Source: Lujinxingia vulgaris
Lineage (GTDB): Bacteria > Myxococcota_A > Bradymonadia > Bradymonadales > Bradymonadaceae
DNA length: 64,000 nucleotides
Reading direction: 5' to 3'
NCBI RefSeq assembly: GCF_007997015.1
Contig: NZ_VOSM01000010.1
Location: 62,001 to 126,000, forward strand
The notes beneath the pieces were generated by a model, which saw only the letters and a program-made list of their open reading frames with translations, had not been told where the DNA came from and did not search any database. A program made the translations under genes and the position numbers. Position 1 is the stretch's first letter. Each line of letters starts with the position of its first letter. Shown piece by piece: positions 9,011-17,100 of the stretch.

Positions 9011-9051
9011 GCGCATAAACACAGGCCGATGTTCGACCCCCGGTCGGACTC
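9011..9051. repeat. Dispersed GACCC palindrome, copy e
   Basis: GCGCATAAACACAGGCCG followed by ATGTTCGACCCCCGGTCGGAC, one of the fullest copies. It occupies nearly all of the gap between two convergent genes, where a terminator role would make sense. Confidence 0.65.
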
Positions 9052-9688
9052 AGGATGCCTCCTTCTCCACCGCGTCGGGGGGGAGCAAGAGGTCTTCGAG
9101 GAAGAAGGCGGCGAGTTCGTTTCGGCCGGAGAGGTCGCCCTTTTTGTAGACGGCGCGGGCCTGCTGGCGGGTGGTGGCGTCGCTGGTCTGGCGCAGCGCG
9201 GCGATCTCTTTATGGGAGAGGCCTTTGAGCAGGAGCATCGCGACTTCTTTTTCGGCCTCGGTGAGCTCCCAGCGGTCGAATTGCCGGTCGATGGCCACGC
9301 TTAAGCCCTGCATCAGCTCGCGGGCCTCGCGTTGCCATTGCAGGGCGCGGGCGCGGGTCTGGGAGAGCTCCTCGTTGAGGGCGCGGGCTTCATGGGTGCG
9401 GGCGCGCAGCTTGACGCGCAGGGCGTCGGCGTTGGTTTGAAGCGCGCGATTGCGCGCGGTGGTCTGCTGCAGGGCGCGCATCATGCTGAAACTTCCAAAA
9501 AGGCCCCCGAGCACCAGCAGCCCTTCGATGGCCAGGTGAACCGGGCCGGCGTCCTGGGAAAGATCGGCGATGAGATCGAGGCCGGCCAGGGTGGAGACGA
9601 GCAAAAAGATCGCCAGAAAGAGGACCAGGCGGCCGCGCTCCTGTCTCTCATTTGTGGTGTGTTCGGGGGCTAAGGTGTTGATATTCAT
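9050..9688 (-). CDS. Membrane-anchored LuxR-type HTH protein
   Basis: A 212-residue protein. Two hydrophobic segments (about 20-38 and 50-70) are followed by a long helical, probably coiled-coil region (about 75-145). The C-terminal helix-turn-helix of the LuxR/GerE type starts at LTEAEKEVAMLLLKGLSHKE and runs on through IAALRQTS. It lacks a receiver or autoinducer domain, so the signal would be sensed through the membrane part or the coiled coil. The type of protein is clear; targets are unknown. It diverges from the DUF2231 gene, sharing a 115-base gap. Confidence 0.8.
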   Translation of the reverse strand: MNINTLAPEHTTNERQERGRLVLFLAIFLLVSTLAGLDLIADLSQDAGPVHLAIEGLLVLGGLFGSFSMMRALQQTTARNRALQTNADALRVKLRARTHEARALNEELSQTRARALQWQREARELMQGLSVAIDRQFDRWELTEAEKEVAMLLLKGLSHKEIAALRQTSDATTRQQARAVYKKGDLSGRNELAAFFLEDLLLPPDAVEKEAS

Positions 9689-9803
9689 GGCGTATCACAT
9701 CTGTGGGATGGAGTTTGTCGGCGAGGGTCGCCATCGTGGCCACACTAAGCCCCGGCCGGTGTCGGTCGAGAGCAGTCTGATCTCAAGCGCAAGGAGCATC
9801 CCG

Positions 9804-10313
9804 ATGGAACTTTCCCTTCTTCATCCCAAGGTGGTTCATTTTCCGATGGCCCTGGCCATCCTGATGCCCCTGCTGACGGCGGGGCTTTTGCTGGCGTGGT
9901 GGCGGGGGTGGTTGCCGCGGCGCAGCTTCGTCATCGCGCTGCTCTTTCAGCTGGTGCTGGGCGTGACGAGCTTTGCGGCCCTGCAGACTGGCGAGGTCGA
10001 CGAGGAGGTCGCCGAGCGGGTGGTGCCTCATGAGGCCATTGAGGAGCATGAGGAGGCCGCCGAGCAGTTTTTCTGGGCGGTGGTGATCGTGCTGGGGGTC
10101 TTTGTGGCTTCGGGCGCGATTCGCAAAGAGTCGATCGCGAAGGGCACAGCAGTGGCGGCGCTGGTGGGCACGGTGGTGGTCGCCGGGCTGGGCTACCGGG
10201 TCGGGGAGGCGGGCGGCGATCTGGTGTATGAACATGGGGCTGCGGAGGCGTTTCAGCCGGGTGCCCGAGCGCCCCAGGACGCCGCTGACGGCGTCGACAG
10301 GGATTCGCAGTAG
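9804..10313 (+). CDS. DUF2231 membrane protein with repeat-encoded C-terminus
   Basis: A 169-residue integral membrane protein. The opening LHPKVVHFPMALAILMPLL is the conserved first helix of DUF2231, and three more hydrophobic segments follow, with an acidic loop containing EEHEEAAEQ. The family is a four-helix membrane domain often found with cytochrome or redox proteins; its role is unknown. The ATG at 9804 has AAGGAG seven bases upstream, so the longer open frame to 9570 is not used. From about residue 154 the coding sequence runs into a family B repeat, which supplies the last 16 residues and the TAG stop. Confidence 0.85.
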   Translation: MELSLLHPKVVHFPMALAILMPLLTAGLLLAWWRGWLPRRSFVIALLFQLVLGVTSFAALQTGEVDEEVAERVVPHEAIEEHEEAAEQFFWAVVIVLGVFVASGAIRKESIAKGTAVAALVGTVVVAGLGYRVGEAGGDLVYEHGAAEAFQPGARAPQDAADGVDRDSQ

Positions 10314-10475
10314 CGCTGCTACAAGCATCGTCCCTGCCTCCTTGTCAGGCGCCGAGCGCCCCAGGACGAAGCCAGCATCGTCGCTGCGTCGTCGCGGTAG
10401 CGCTGCTACACGCTCCTCCTGGCTCCTTGCTGGACTTCGCCCTGGATGCGCTCGGGTTGGGGGGCGTGCGGAGAA
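10263..10475. repeat. Two family B repeat units plus tail
   Basis: GAGCGCCCCAGGACG appears near 10267 and again near 10354. Each copy carries the hairpin GTAGC-GCT-GCTAC, whose loop differs from the GTT seen at 4578-4919. The tail CCCTGGATGCGCTCGGG-TTGGGGGGCG ends the block. The first unit overlaps the 3' end of the DUF2231 gene. Confidence 0.8.
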
Positions 10476-10630
10476 TGCAAAATCGTGGGAGGGACGCCGG
10501 AGGTTCGCGATGTGGGTCGATTTGTAATGGGCGGTTGGGGTTCGCGGTTTGTGGTTGGTCTGGTGGTGGGGTGGTTGTGGGGCGCCGGAGGTTCGCAATG
10601 TGGGGAGGTTCGTGAGGGCGTTAGGGGGAG
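10476..10630. repeat. Family A repeat copy
   Basis: GACGCCGGAGGTTCGCGATG, GTCGATTTGTAATGGGCGG and GGTTTGTGGTTGGTCTGG repeat the family A unit once and begin a second. No gene seen. Confidence 0.75.
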
Positions 10631-10631
10631 T

Positions 10632-10679
10632 GCATAAAAAAGCCCGCCACCTGGGTGCAGGTGACGGGCTTTTTTATGC
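10632..10679. terminator. Strong bidirectional terminator
   Basis: GCATAAAAAAGCCCG and CGGGCTTTTTTATGC are perfectly complementary 15-base arms, extended by CCACCTG with CAGGTGA (6 of 7) around a 4-base loop. A and T runs on both sides let it act in both directions. It lies 22 bases beyond the end of the small lipoprotein gene (minus). Confidence 0.9.
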
Positions 10680-10700
10680 GTGGGCGTTGGCCAGAAAACT

Positions 10701-11012
10701 CTAGCGCAAGATCACCTGCGAGGCGCCCATCTCCAGGCGCACGCCCTGGCCGGTGGCCACGTTTCCAGCGGCGTTGGCCGGCGCGGTGCAGTGCACCAGG
10801 CGGTAGCCATCACCGGTGGCTTCGCCGCCTGCGGCGCACCACTGCGACGCCCTCTCAGGCAGCACCTCGGGCGCTTCGGTTGTGTCGTCGCCGGCGTCGG
10901 TCTCCACCGGCTCTTCGACCTCGGAGTTGGTGTCGTCGACGTTGCAGCCGACCACGACAAAGAGCATGGCGAGCAGAAGGCCGAGGAGGCGATGGTGATG
11001 TGAAAAGCTCAT
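10701..11012 (-). CDS. Small lipoprotein
   Basis: A 103-residue lipoprotein. Its signal ends VVVGC (Cys23), then comes an acidic Asp/Glu/Thr tether and a small domain with two Cys (WCAAGG, VHCTAPA). No family recognised. The ATG has GGAG eight bases upstream and lies 16 bases after the stop of the 453-residue exported protein gene, so the two form one transcription unit ended by the terminator at 10632. Confidence 0.7.
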   Translation of the reverse strand: MSFSHHHRLLGLLLAMLFVVVGCNVDDTNSEVEEPVETDAGDDTTEAPEVLPERASQWCAAGGEATGDGYRLVHCTAPANAAGNVATGQGVRLEMGASQVILR

Positions 11013-11028
11013 GATCGTCTCCAGGGGA

Positions 11029-12390
11029 TCAGTCGTAGAAGGTCACGATGCACTCCAGGGAGGAGGCGTCGCTGAGCGGGCAGGAGCTGTCGTTGTTGTT
11101 GAGAACATGCATCTCGCGGGTGCTGTCGCCCTGGTTAGCGCCGGCCACGTACTCGCCATCGGTGAGGTAGCAGCAGCCGCTGAGGTTGATGACGTGGTTA
11201 GTGCTGCTGTTTCCGGAGATGGCGTTGGCGTCGCGGCTGTCGCGCCAGCGGCCGGTAGCCTGGTCGTAGGAGAACATAAAGGGGCCGCGTGACAAGAGCT
11301 CGACATTCTCATTGCGCCAGTAACGCATGGCGATGGTGTAGGTGCAGCCGTCGTTGCACATCGCGTCGAGGCGATCGCTGGGAATGGCTACGGTCTCGCG
11401 GCGGCGCTTGTTGCGAATGACCATGCGTGTGGTGTTGCGCTCGCGGAAGCCCGTGCTGACGCTGTTGTCGGTCTCTTTGACGATCTCAAATTCGCGCACG
11501 GTCAGGTCGCCCGCCATCGTGCCGCCGGAGAGCGCCAGGTAGTCGCTGGCGGCGTCGGCCTGACTCAAATAGGTCGAGTCCACCTGGGAGGCGGTCAGAT
11601 AACCCGAGGCGTCGGTGCCGCCGAGCGAGGCCGCGTCGAGGTTGGAGGTGTCCACGCTAAACGTGTTGCCGTTGAGCGCCAGATGCGCGCCGGCCTGGTA
11701 GCTGACCGGGGCGGTGCAGGTCCAGGCGCTGCCATCAAAGAGGATCGTCTGCGAGGGGCTGCAGCTCAAATCACCAAGCGTCTGGCCCAGGGCGTCACGC
11801 ACCTGAGTCATGGTCAGTCCGCCGCTCAAATCACCGCACTCCCAGCCCGTGCTCGACGCCACGGCCACCTGCCCCGGCGCACAGCTCACGGCGGCGGCGG
11901 TCTGGTCAAAGACGTCTTCGGAGAGGGATTCGCGGGTGATGGAGCCGGCCAGGACCTGGTCGGCCACCGCGGCGCGCGCCGCCACCGCGCTGTTCAGCGC
12001 AAAAGGCACCGAGTGCAGCTTAAAGCGCGGGCTGAGTTCCTCGCCGCCATCGATCGCCACGGCGATGTAGGCTTCGCCATCGGCGAAGATCGCCGCGTCG
12101 AGCGGGCTTCCCTGGTCGCCCAGCGCCACCGAGTAGAAGCCCGAGTCGTCGAGCTGCACCTCGACCTGATCTTGCCAGAGCACCTCACCGCCGCTCTCGG
12201 CGCTGTAGATGGTGAACTGCATGTCGATCAGGCCGATCATCGGCGCGCCATCATCCGTGAGCAGGCGCCCCTGCTGCATCAGCGTGGTGGGCGCCTGGGC
12301 GAAGGCGGGCGTGGCGAGCAGAGTGGTGGCGCCCATGGCAAGCGCCAGGCAAAAGAGCCGCAGGGAGGTTTTTAGAGGGGGTCGTTTCAT
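11029..12390 (-). CDS. Exported protein resembling tail-fibre or stalk proteins
   Basis: A 453-residue protein with a cleavable signal peptide ending TPAFAQA. The N-terminal region (LMQQGRLLTDDGAPM, then MQFTIYSAESGGEVLW and KLHSVPFALNSAVA) is the arrangement common in exported bacterial proteins related to phage tail-fibre heads and intramolecular-chaperone-containing stalks. The middle is Ala/Ser/Asp-rich with repeated Tyr-Leu steps, and the C-terminus has several Cys. The ATG at 12390 is preferred over the open frame to 12480 because GGAG lies six bases upstream and the signal starts MKRPP. Function unknown; surface structure is inferred. Confidence 0.7.
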   Translation of the reverse strand: MKRPPLKTSLRLFCLALAMGATTLLATPAFAQAPTTLMQQGRLLTDDGAPMIGLIDMQFTIYSAESGGEVLWQDQVEVQLDDSGFYSVALGDQGSPLDAAIFADGEAYIAVAIDGGEELSPRFKLHSVPFALNSAVAARAAVADQVLAGSITRESLSEDVFDQTAAAVSCAPGQVAVASSTGWECGDLSGGLTMTQVRDALGQTLGDLSCSPSQTILFDGSAWTCTAPVSYQAGAHLALNGNTFSVDTSNLDAASLGGTDASGYLTASQVDSTYLSQADAASDYLALSGGTMAGDLTVREFEIVKETDNSVSTGFRERNTTRMVIRNKRRRETVAIPSDRLDAMCNDGCTYTIAMRYWRNENVELLSRGPFMFSYDQATGRWRDSRDANAISGNSSTNHVINLSGCCYLTDGEYVAGANQGDSTREMHVLNNNDSSCPLSDASSLECIVTFYD

Positions 12391-12783
12391 CACGCTCTCC
12401 ATCGTTGCCCCGGACTGGCGCAGCCCCGACACGATGACGGAGCTGTGCGACCCGCAGGACCACCGGAGGTCGCGAGTCATGGATGGGGCCGGTTGTATAA
12501 AGTTGCAAAGAGAGGATGAGCGCGGTGGGGCGTGTGTGTCAATCGTGGTGCCCGCAGGAGGCCCGAAAGCTCGGATGGCATGGGTGCCTGGTAAGAGCGC
12601 ACTTCAACGCGGGCAGGGTCTAGCGTGTGCTGGATGTAGAGAGCCCGCCTGCGACACGATGCCCTCTTGTCTCGGTTCAACCCGACGACGATCGTGGAGG
12701 TCGTAACATCCACGCGTGCTCGGTGTCTGGCGGGGCGCGCCGCGTGTTTCCCCGCAGGCCAGATCAACCTTTCGGAGCTGCTG
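12391..12783. other. Divergent intergenic region with a dispersed 65-bp repeat
   Basis: Separates the exported protein gene (minus) from the DUF3089 gene (plus), so both promoters should lie here. Bases 12484-12550 repeat, with about 57 of 65 positions matching, at 20010-20078. Short open frames in the gap lack start signals. Confidence 0.6.
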
Positions 12784-14019
12784 ATGCGAACACCTCGCTG
12801 CGCCCCCGTGCTTGTCACTCTCACCGCCCTCGCCACGTTGAGCGCGGCCTGTTCTCCGGCCTTTTTTCTCAAGCCGACCGAGCCCTACGACGCTGAAGCG
12901 CTGGCCGAGGCGCCCGACTACGCCGAGCCCGACGCCTGGGTCGCCTTGCCGGGGCAGGATACCAACGCCAGCCTCTCGCCACCCGGCGCGGCCGAGCGCG
13001 CGGCGGAGGCGCCGGCGGACGTCTTCTTCATCTACCCGACCGTCTGGTTTGACCGGAAGCGCTGGAACGACCCGCTGGACGCCGCAAAGTCCCACGAGAT
13101 GCTCAACGAGCTGATCCTCGCCGGGCAGGCCAGCGTCTTTAACGCGTGCTGCCGGGTCTTCGTGCCCCGCTACCGGCAGACGACGATCGGCGCCTACTTC
13201 AACGAGCCCGGGGAGTCCCGGCCCAGCTTCAACGTCGCCTACGAAGATATCGCGCGCGCCTTTGAGGTGTTCATTGAAGAGCATAATCAGGGGCGCCCTT
13301 TCATCGTGGCGGGTCACAGTCAGGGGAGCATGCACGCCATGCGCCTGCTGGAGACCATCGACGCCGACCCGGAGCTTCACGAGCGGATGATTGCGGCGTA
13401 CATCCCGGGCTTCGCGCTGCCGCTCTCGCGCTATGAGAGCACCTATGAGCATCTTGAGCCCTGTCGCAGCCCCGAGCAGACCGGCTGCGTGCTCTCCTGG
13501 GACACCTACCGCGACGACCATGCGGGCGACGGCGCACAAGACTTGCTGCACTGGCGGGGCGATGAGCTGGTGCGCATCCCCGTCGACGAGCCGCGCCAGT
13601 GCACCAACCCGGTGAGCTGGCGCATGGATGAGCAGCCCTCCGCGCGCGCCGCTCACCTCGGTGCGGTGCAGCTGAACAATGAGGGGGAATCGCCCTCCTT
13701 TATCCGAATTCTGCGCTCGAAAGACCCCATGGGGATGAACGTGACCGGGCTAAAAGCGCCGCAGCCCGCGCTTTTGTCGGCCCGCTGCCAGGGCGGAGTG
13801 CTCTTTGTGCCGGACCTCGATGATCTGGAGTACGAGCTCTCGGAGACGACCTCGGGCAACTACCACCTGGGCGATATTGAACTCTTTTATATGGATATTC
13901 GTGCCAACGCGGGGGCGCGCACGCAGGCGTGGTTGAGCCAGCGTGCCTCGGTGTCGGAGCTTGAGAAGAGCGAGGAGACGATGGCGTCCGAAGAGGTTGT
14001 CGAGCCGCAGGTAGAGTGA
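12784..14019 (+). CDS. DUF3089 alpha/beta-hydrolase lipoprotein
   Basis: A 411-residue predicted lipoprotein with signal ending LSAAC. ADVFFIYPTVWFD near 80-92 and the nucleophile elbow GHSQGS (Ser179) are hallmarks of DUF3089, an alpha/beta-hydrolase family. The C-terminal part (GNYHLGDIELFYMDIRANA) carries a His likely to complete the triad, as in the family. Substrate unknown. The ATG at 12784 has GGAG six bases upstream; the open frame extending to 12667 is not supported. The C-terminal 40 residues are Glu-rich and probably unstructured. Confidence 0.85.
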   Translation: MRTPRCAPVLVTLTALATLSAACSPAFFLKPTEPYDAEALAEAPDYAEPDAWVALPGQDTNASLSPPGAAERAAEAPADVFFIYPTVWFDRKRWNDPLDAAKSHEMLNELILAGQASVFNACCRVFVPRYRQTTIGAYFNEPGESRPSFNVAYEDIARAFEVFIEEHNQGRPFIVAGHSQGSMHAMRLLETIDADPELHERMIAAYIPGFALPLSRYESTYEHLEPCRSPEQTGCVLSWDTYRDDHAGDGAQDLLHWRGDELVRIPVDEPRQCTNPVSWRMDEQPSARAAHLGAVQLNNEGESPSFIRILRSKDPMGMNVTGLKAPQPALLSARCQGGVLFVPDLDDLEYELSETTSGNYHLGDIELFYMDIRANAGARTQAWLSQRASVSELEKSEETMASEEVVEPQVE

Positions 14020-14145
14020 GGAGAGCCAAAAAATGAGTACGCCGGGGCGGCGCTCGCCATGGCTCCGGCGCCTCATGAGCTCGGGCCAGGAGGTATGAGG
14101 CCGTGGTGTTTCGGAGGGTGCAGGTCCGGTGCGCTGGCGCCGCGC

Positions 14146-17100
14146 TCAGGCCGTCTCGGCCTGCGCGATCCGCTGCGGCAGACTCACCATAAAGGTCGTG
14201 CCCTCCCCCGGGGAGCTGTGCACGTCGATGGTGCCGCCCATCAGGTCGCAGAAGCGGCGTACGATCGTCAGGCCCAGCCCCGTGCCCCCGTGGCGGGAGA
14301 TGGAGTGCTGGCCGGCCTGGTAGAAGGCCTCAAAGACGCGCGCCAGCGCCGCCTCGTCCATGCCGATGCCGGTGTCGCGGATCGCAAACTCCAGACGCCC
14401 CGCCTTCTCGTCCACCGCGACATCAAAAAACACATCGCCGCCTTCGGTGAACTTGGCCGCGTTGCTCAAAAGGTTGAGCAGAAGCTGGTGCAGGCGCAGC
14501 TCATCGTTAAAGAGGGTGAGCTCGGGGATGGGGCCGATGTGCAGGGTGTTGGCGTTGTCGTTGAGGAGCGGGGCGACCGCCCGCTCCAGCTCGCCGACCA
14601 ACGCCGGTAATTTAAACTCGCCGGGGGCCAGGGTGACGTGGCCAGCCTCGATCTTGGAGATGTCGAGGATGTCACTCACCAGGCGCAGCAGGTGTTTGCC
14701 GGCGAGTTGAATGCGGGTGATGTCTTCGACGAGCTCCGGCTCCTCCTCGGCGCTGCGCTCCTCCAGGATCATCTCGCTGTAGCCAATGATGGCGTTGAGC
14801 GGGGTGCGCAGCTCGTGGCTCATGCTGGCCAGAAAGACGCTCTTGGCGCGGTTGGCGCTCATGGCCTCTTCGCTGGCGAGTTTGAGTTCGACGTTGAGCA
14901 GCTTGAGCTCTTCGCCGGCGATAACGCTCGCGGTGACGTCGCGGATGAGCAGGACCTGGTGGTCGGTGTGCTCGCTGAGCTCGGGGGCCTCCCCGGTGTT
15001 GGTGATCTCGAAGATCTGGCGGTGGCCCTCCGGAGTGCGCAGGTCGGCCAGGGCAGTCTTCAGGGTGCGGCCGGCCACGCGATGGTCCGGGGCGCTCTGC
15101 CAGTCGCAGGCCGCCCAGGCCTCGCGCCAGAAGCGGGCGATGGAGCCCCAGGGCTCGGCCATGGCGTAGAGGGTGGGGCTGGCACTTATCAATGAGGCGT
15201 CGGCGGAGATGATCGCAAGGCCAAGCTGCACCGCGCTTGTGGCGTGCTCCAGAAGCGAGGCGCTCTTCTCGGAGGCGCGGGCCACTTCGACCTCCAGGCT
15301 GGAGGTGCGCGCGGCTTCGAGCAGCATCGAGAGCGAGTTGGTCAGGCTCTGCAGGGTGCGGATGTCGGCCCGGGAGAAGACACCCTCACTGAGCGTGCTG
15401 TCCAGGTAGACGACCCCGCGCAGCTCGCCACGGGTGTGCATGGGCACGGCGATGGCGCTGCGAAGATGATCGAGGAAGGCCGGCTGATCCCAGCGCGCGC
15501 CCTCGCGGGTGGTGCTGACCAGCAGAGGGCGCTGGGTGGCGCAGACCTGGTCGATGATACCCCGGGCCCAGTTCTTAAGGGGGTCGGGGAGGTCGGCGCT
15601 GGCCGCGGCCTTTGGGGAGGAGCCCGATGGTCGGGCGGAGCGTGCGGCCTGGAGCTGCGGGCTCTCCTGGTCGATCTGGAAAAAGTAGCCACGCTCGGCC
15701 CCGAAGATGGCGATGAGCTCGTCGAGCACCTGGTGAAGTTTGGTGTCGGGGTTGCCGACCTCGCTCAAGATCTGGTGGATGCGCAACAGGGCGTCAAACT
15801 GCTGCTGCATGCGCGAGGTCATCGTATCGCTGCTGGTCAGCGATGAGGCCGTATGCAGCTCGGAGCCGTGGCGATCGGCCAGGCGAAGCTCGTCGGCGAA
15901 GTCGGCGCGGATGGCGCGTGCGCGCCCGCTCCAGCCCTGACTCTGGGCCAGGTGGAGGGCCTGATGCACGTAGCGCAGGAGCACATCGAGGGTCTCCGGC
16001 GCATCGCTCAGGCGGCGCTGATGGCGGGTGCGGGCCAGGGCGGCCTTGTGGCGCGCCACCTCAAAATGCACCAGGGGCATGTCGGCGCGATCGGCGTGGG
16101 CAAGCGCCTGGTTGTGCAGCGCCTCAACATCCTTCAACTCGCCGCTCAAGTCAGCGATACGCGCCTTAAAGAGGGCGACGTAGGCTTTGAACATCGAGGT
16201 GGTGGCCCCGGGTTCAAGCTCCGCCAGCGCCGCGCGTGCCTGGCCCAGATCGACCGGAGCGCCGCGGCGGCGGGTGCGCTCAGCGCGCTCGATCATGATC
16301 CAGGCTTTGCACACATAGAAGTAGCGCAGGTAGTAGCTGACGTTGGGAGTGGGCATCGGCAGCGACTCAAAGCCGCGGATGTGGCGGTCGGCCTCCTCGT
16401 CGAGCTGGCCACTCTCCAGGCAGTAGAGGAGCAGGCGCTGGTGAATCTCGGCGTGGTAGTAGAGCTTTTGCTGATTCTCGATGAAGTAGCGCTCGGCGTT
16501 GGCGGCGTAGCGCTCCAGGTTCTCGGTCTGACCGATGGCCAGCTCCGCGCTCATCGCCAGAGACTGAAGCGGCGTGAGCACAAACTGCCGCTCGGCGACC
16601 TCATCGCCCAGCCGGCTCTTGAGCTCACGCATGACGTCGCTCAGTACGGTGGTGGCGCGGCGGTGGTGGCCGCGCAGGATGTAGTTCTCGGCCAGGGTGA
16701 GCGTGCCGTTGCTCAGCTCCCAGCCCTCCAGCCACTGGCCCTGCTCCAGGAGCGTCTCGCGCAGCTTCGCGCAGGCCGCCAGGGGCTCATTGAGCATGTC
16801 GAGGCAGAAGGCGGTGAACCAGCCGACCATCGCGCGCACGCTGCGATCACCGGCCTGCTCGCAGGCCACTTCGGCGCGGGCGAGGTAGAGGTCGCTGAGC
16901 TTTTTCTGACCGAGGATGGCCGCGATGAAGGCCAGCATCGCCAGGGTTCGCGCCAGGTAGCGAGCGTCGCCCAGGCGCGTGGCGATGTCGTGCTGACGCA
17001 ACGCCGACTGCAGCATCAGCTCGTCTTCAAACGTGAAGTAGGCCACGCGCGAGAGGTAGTCGTAGAGGTCTTTAAGCACGCGCAGGCGGCGCTCTTCGGC

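Noticed and set aside
12484-12550. Promoter with TTGACA on the minus strand
   Set aside because: No -10-like hexamer lies 16-18 bases downstream in either copy of the repeat.
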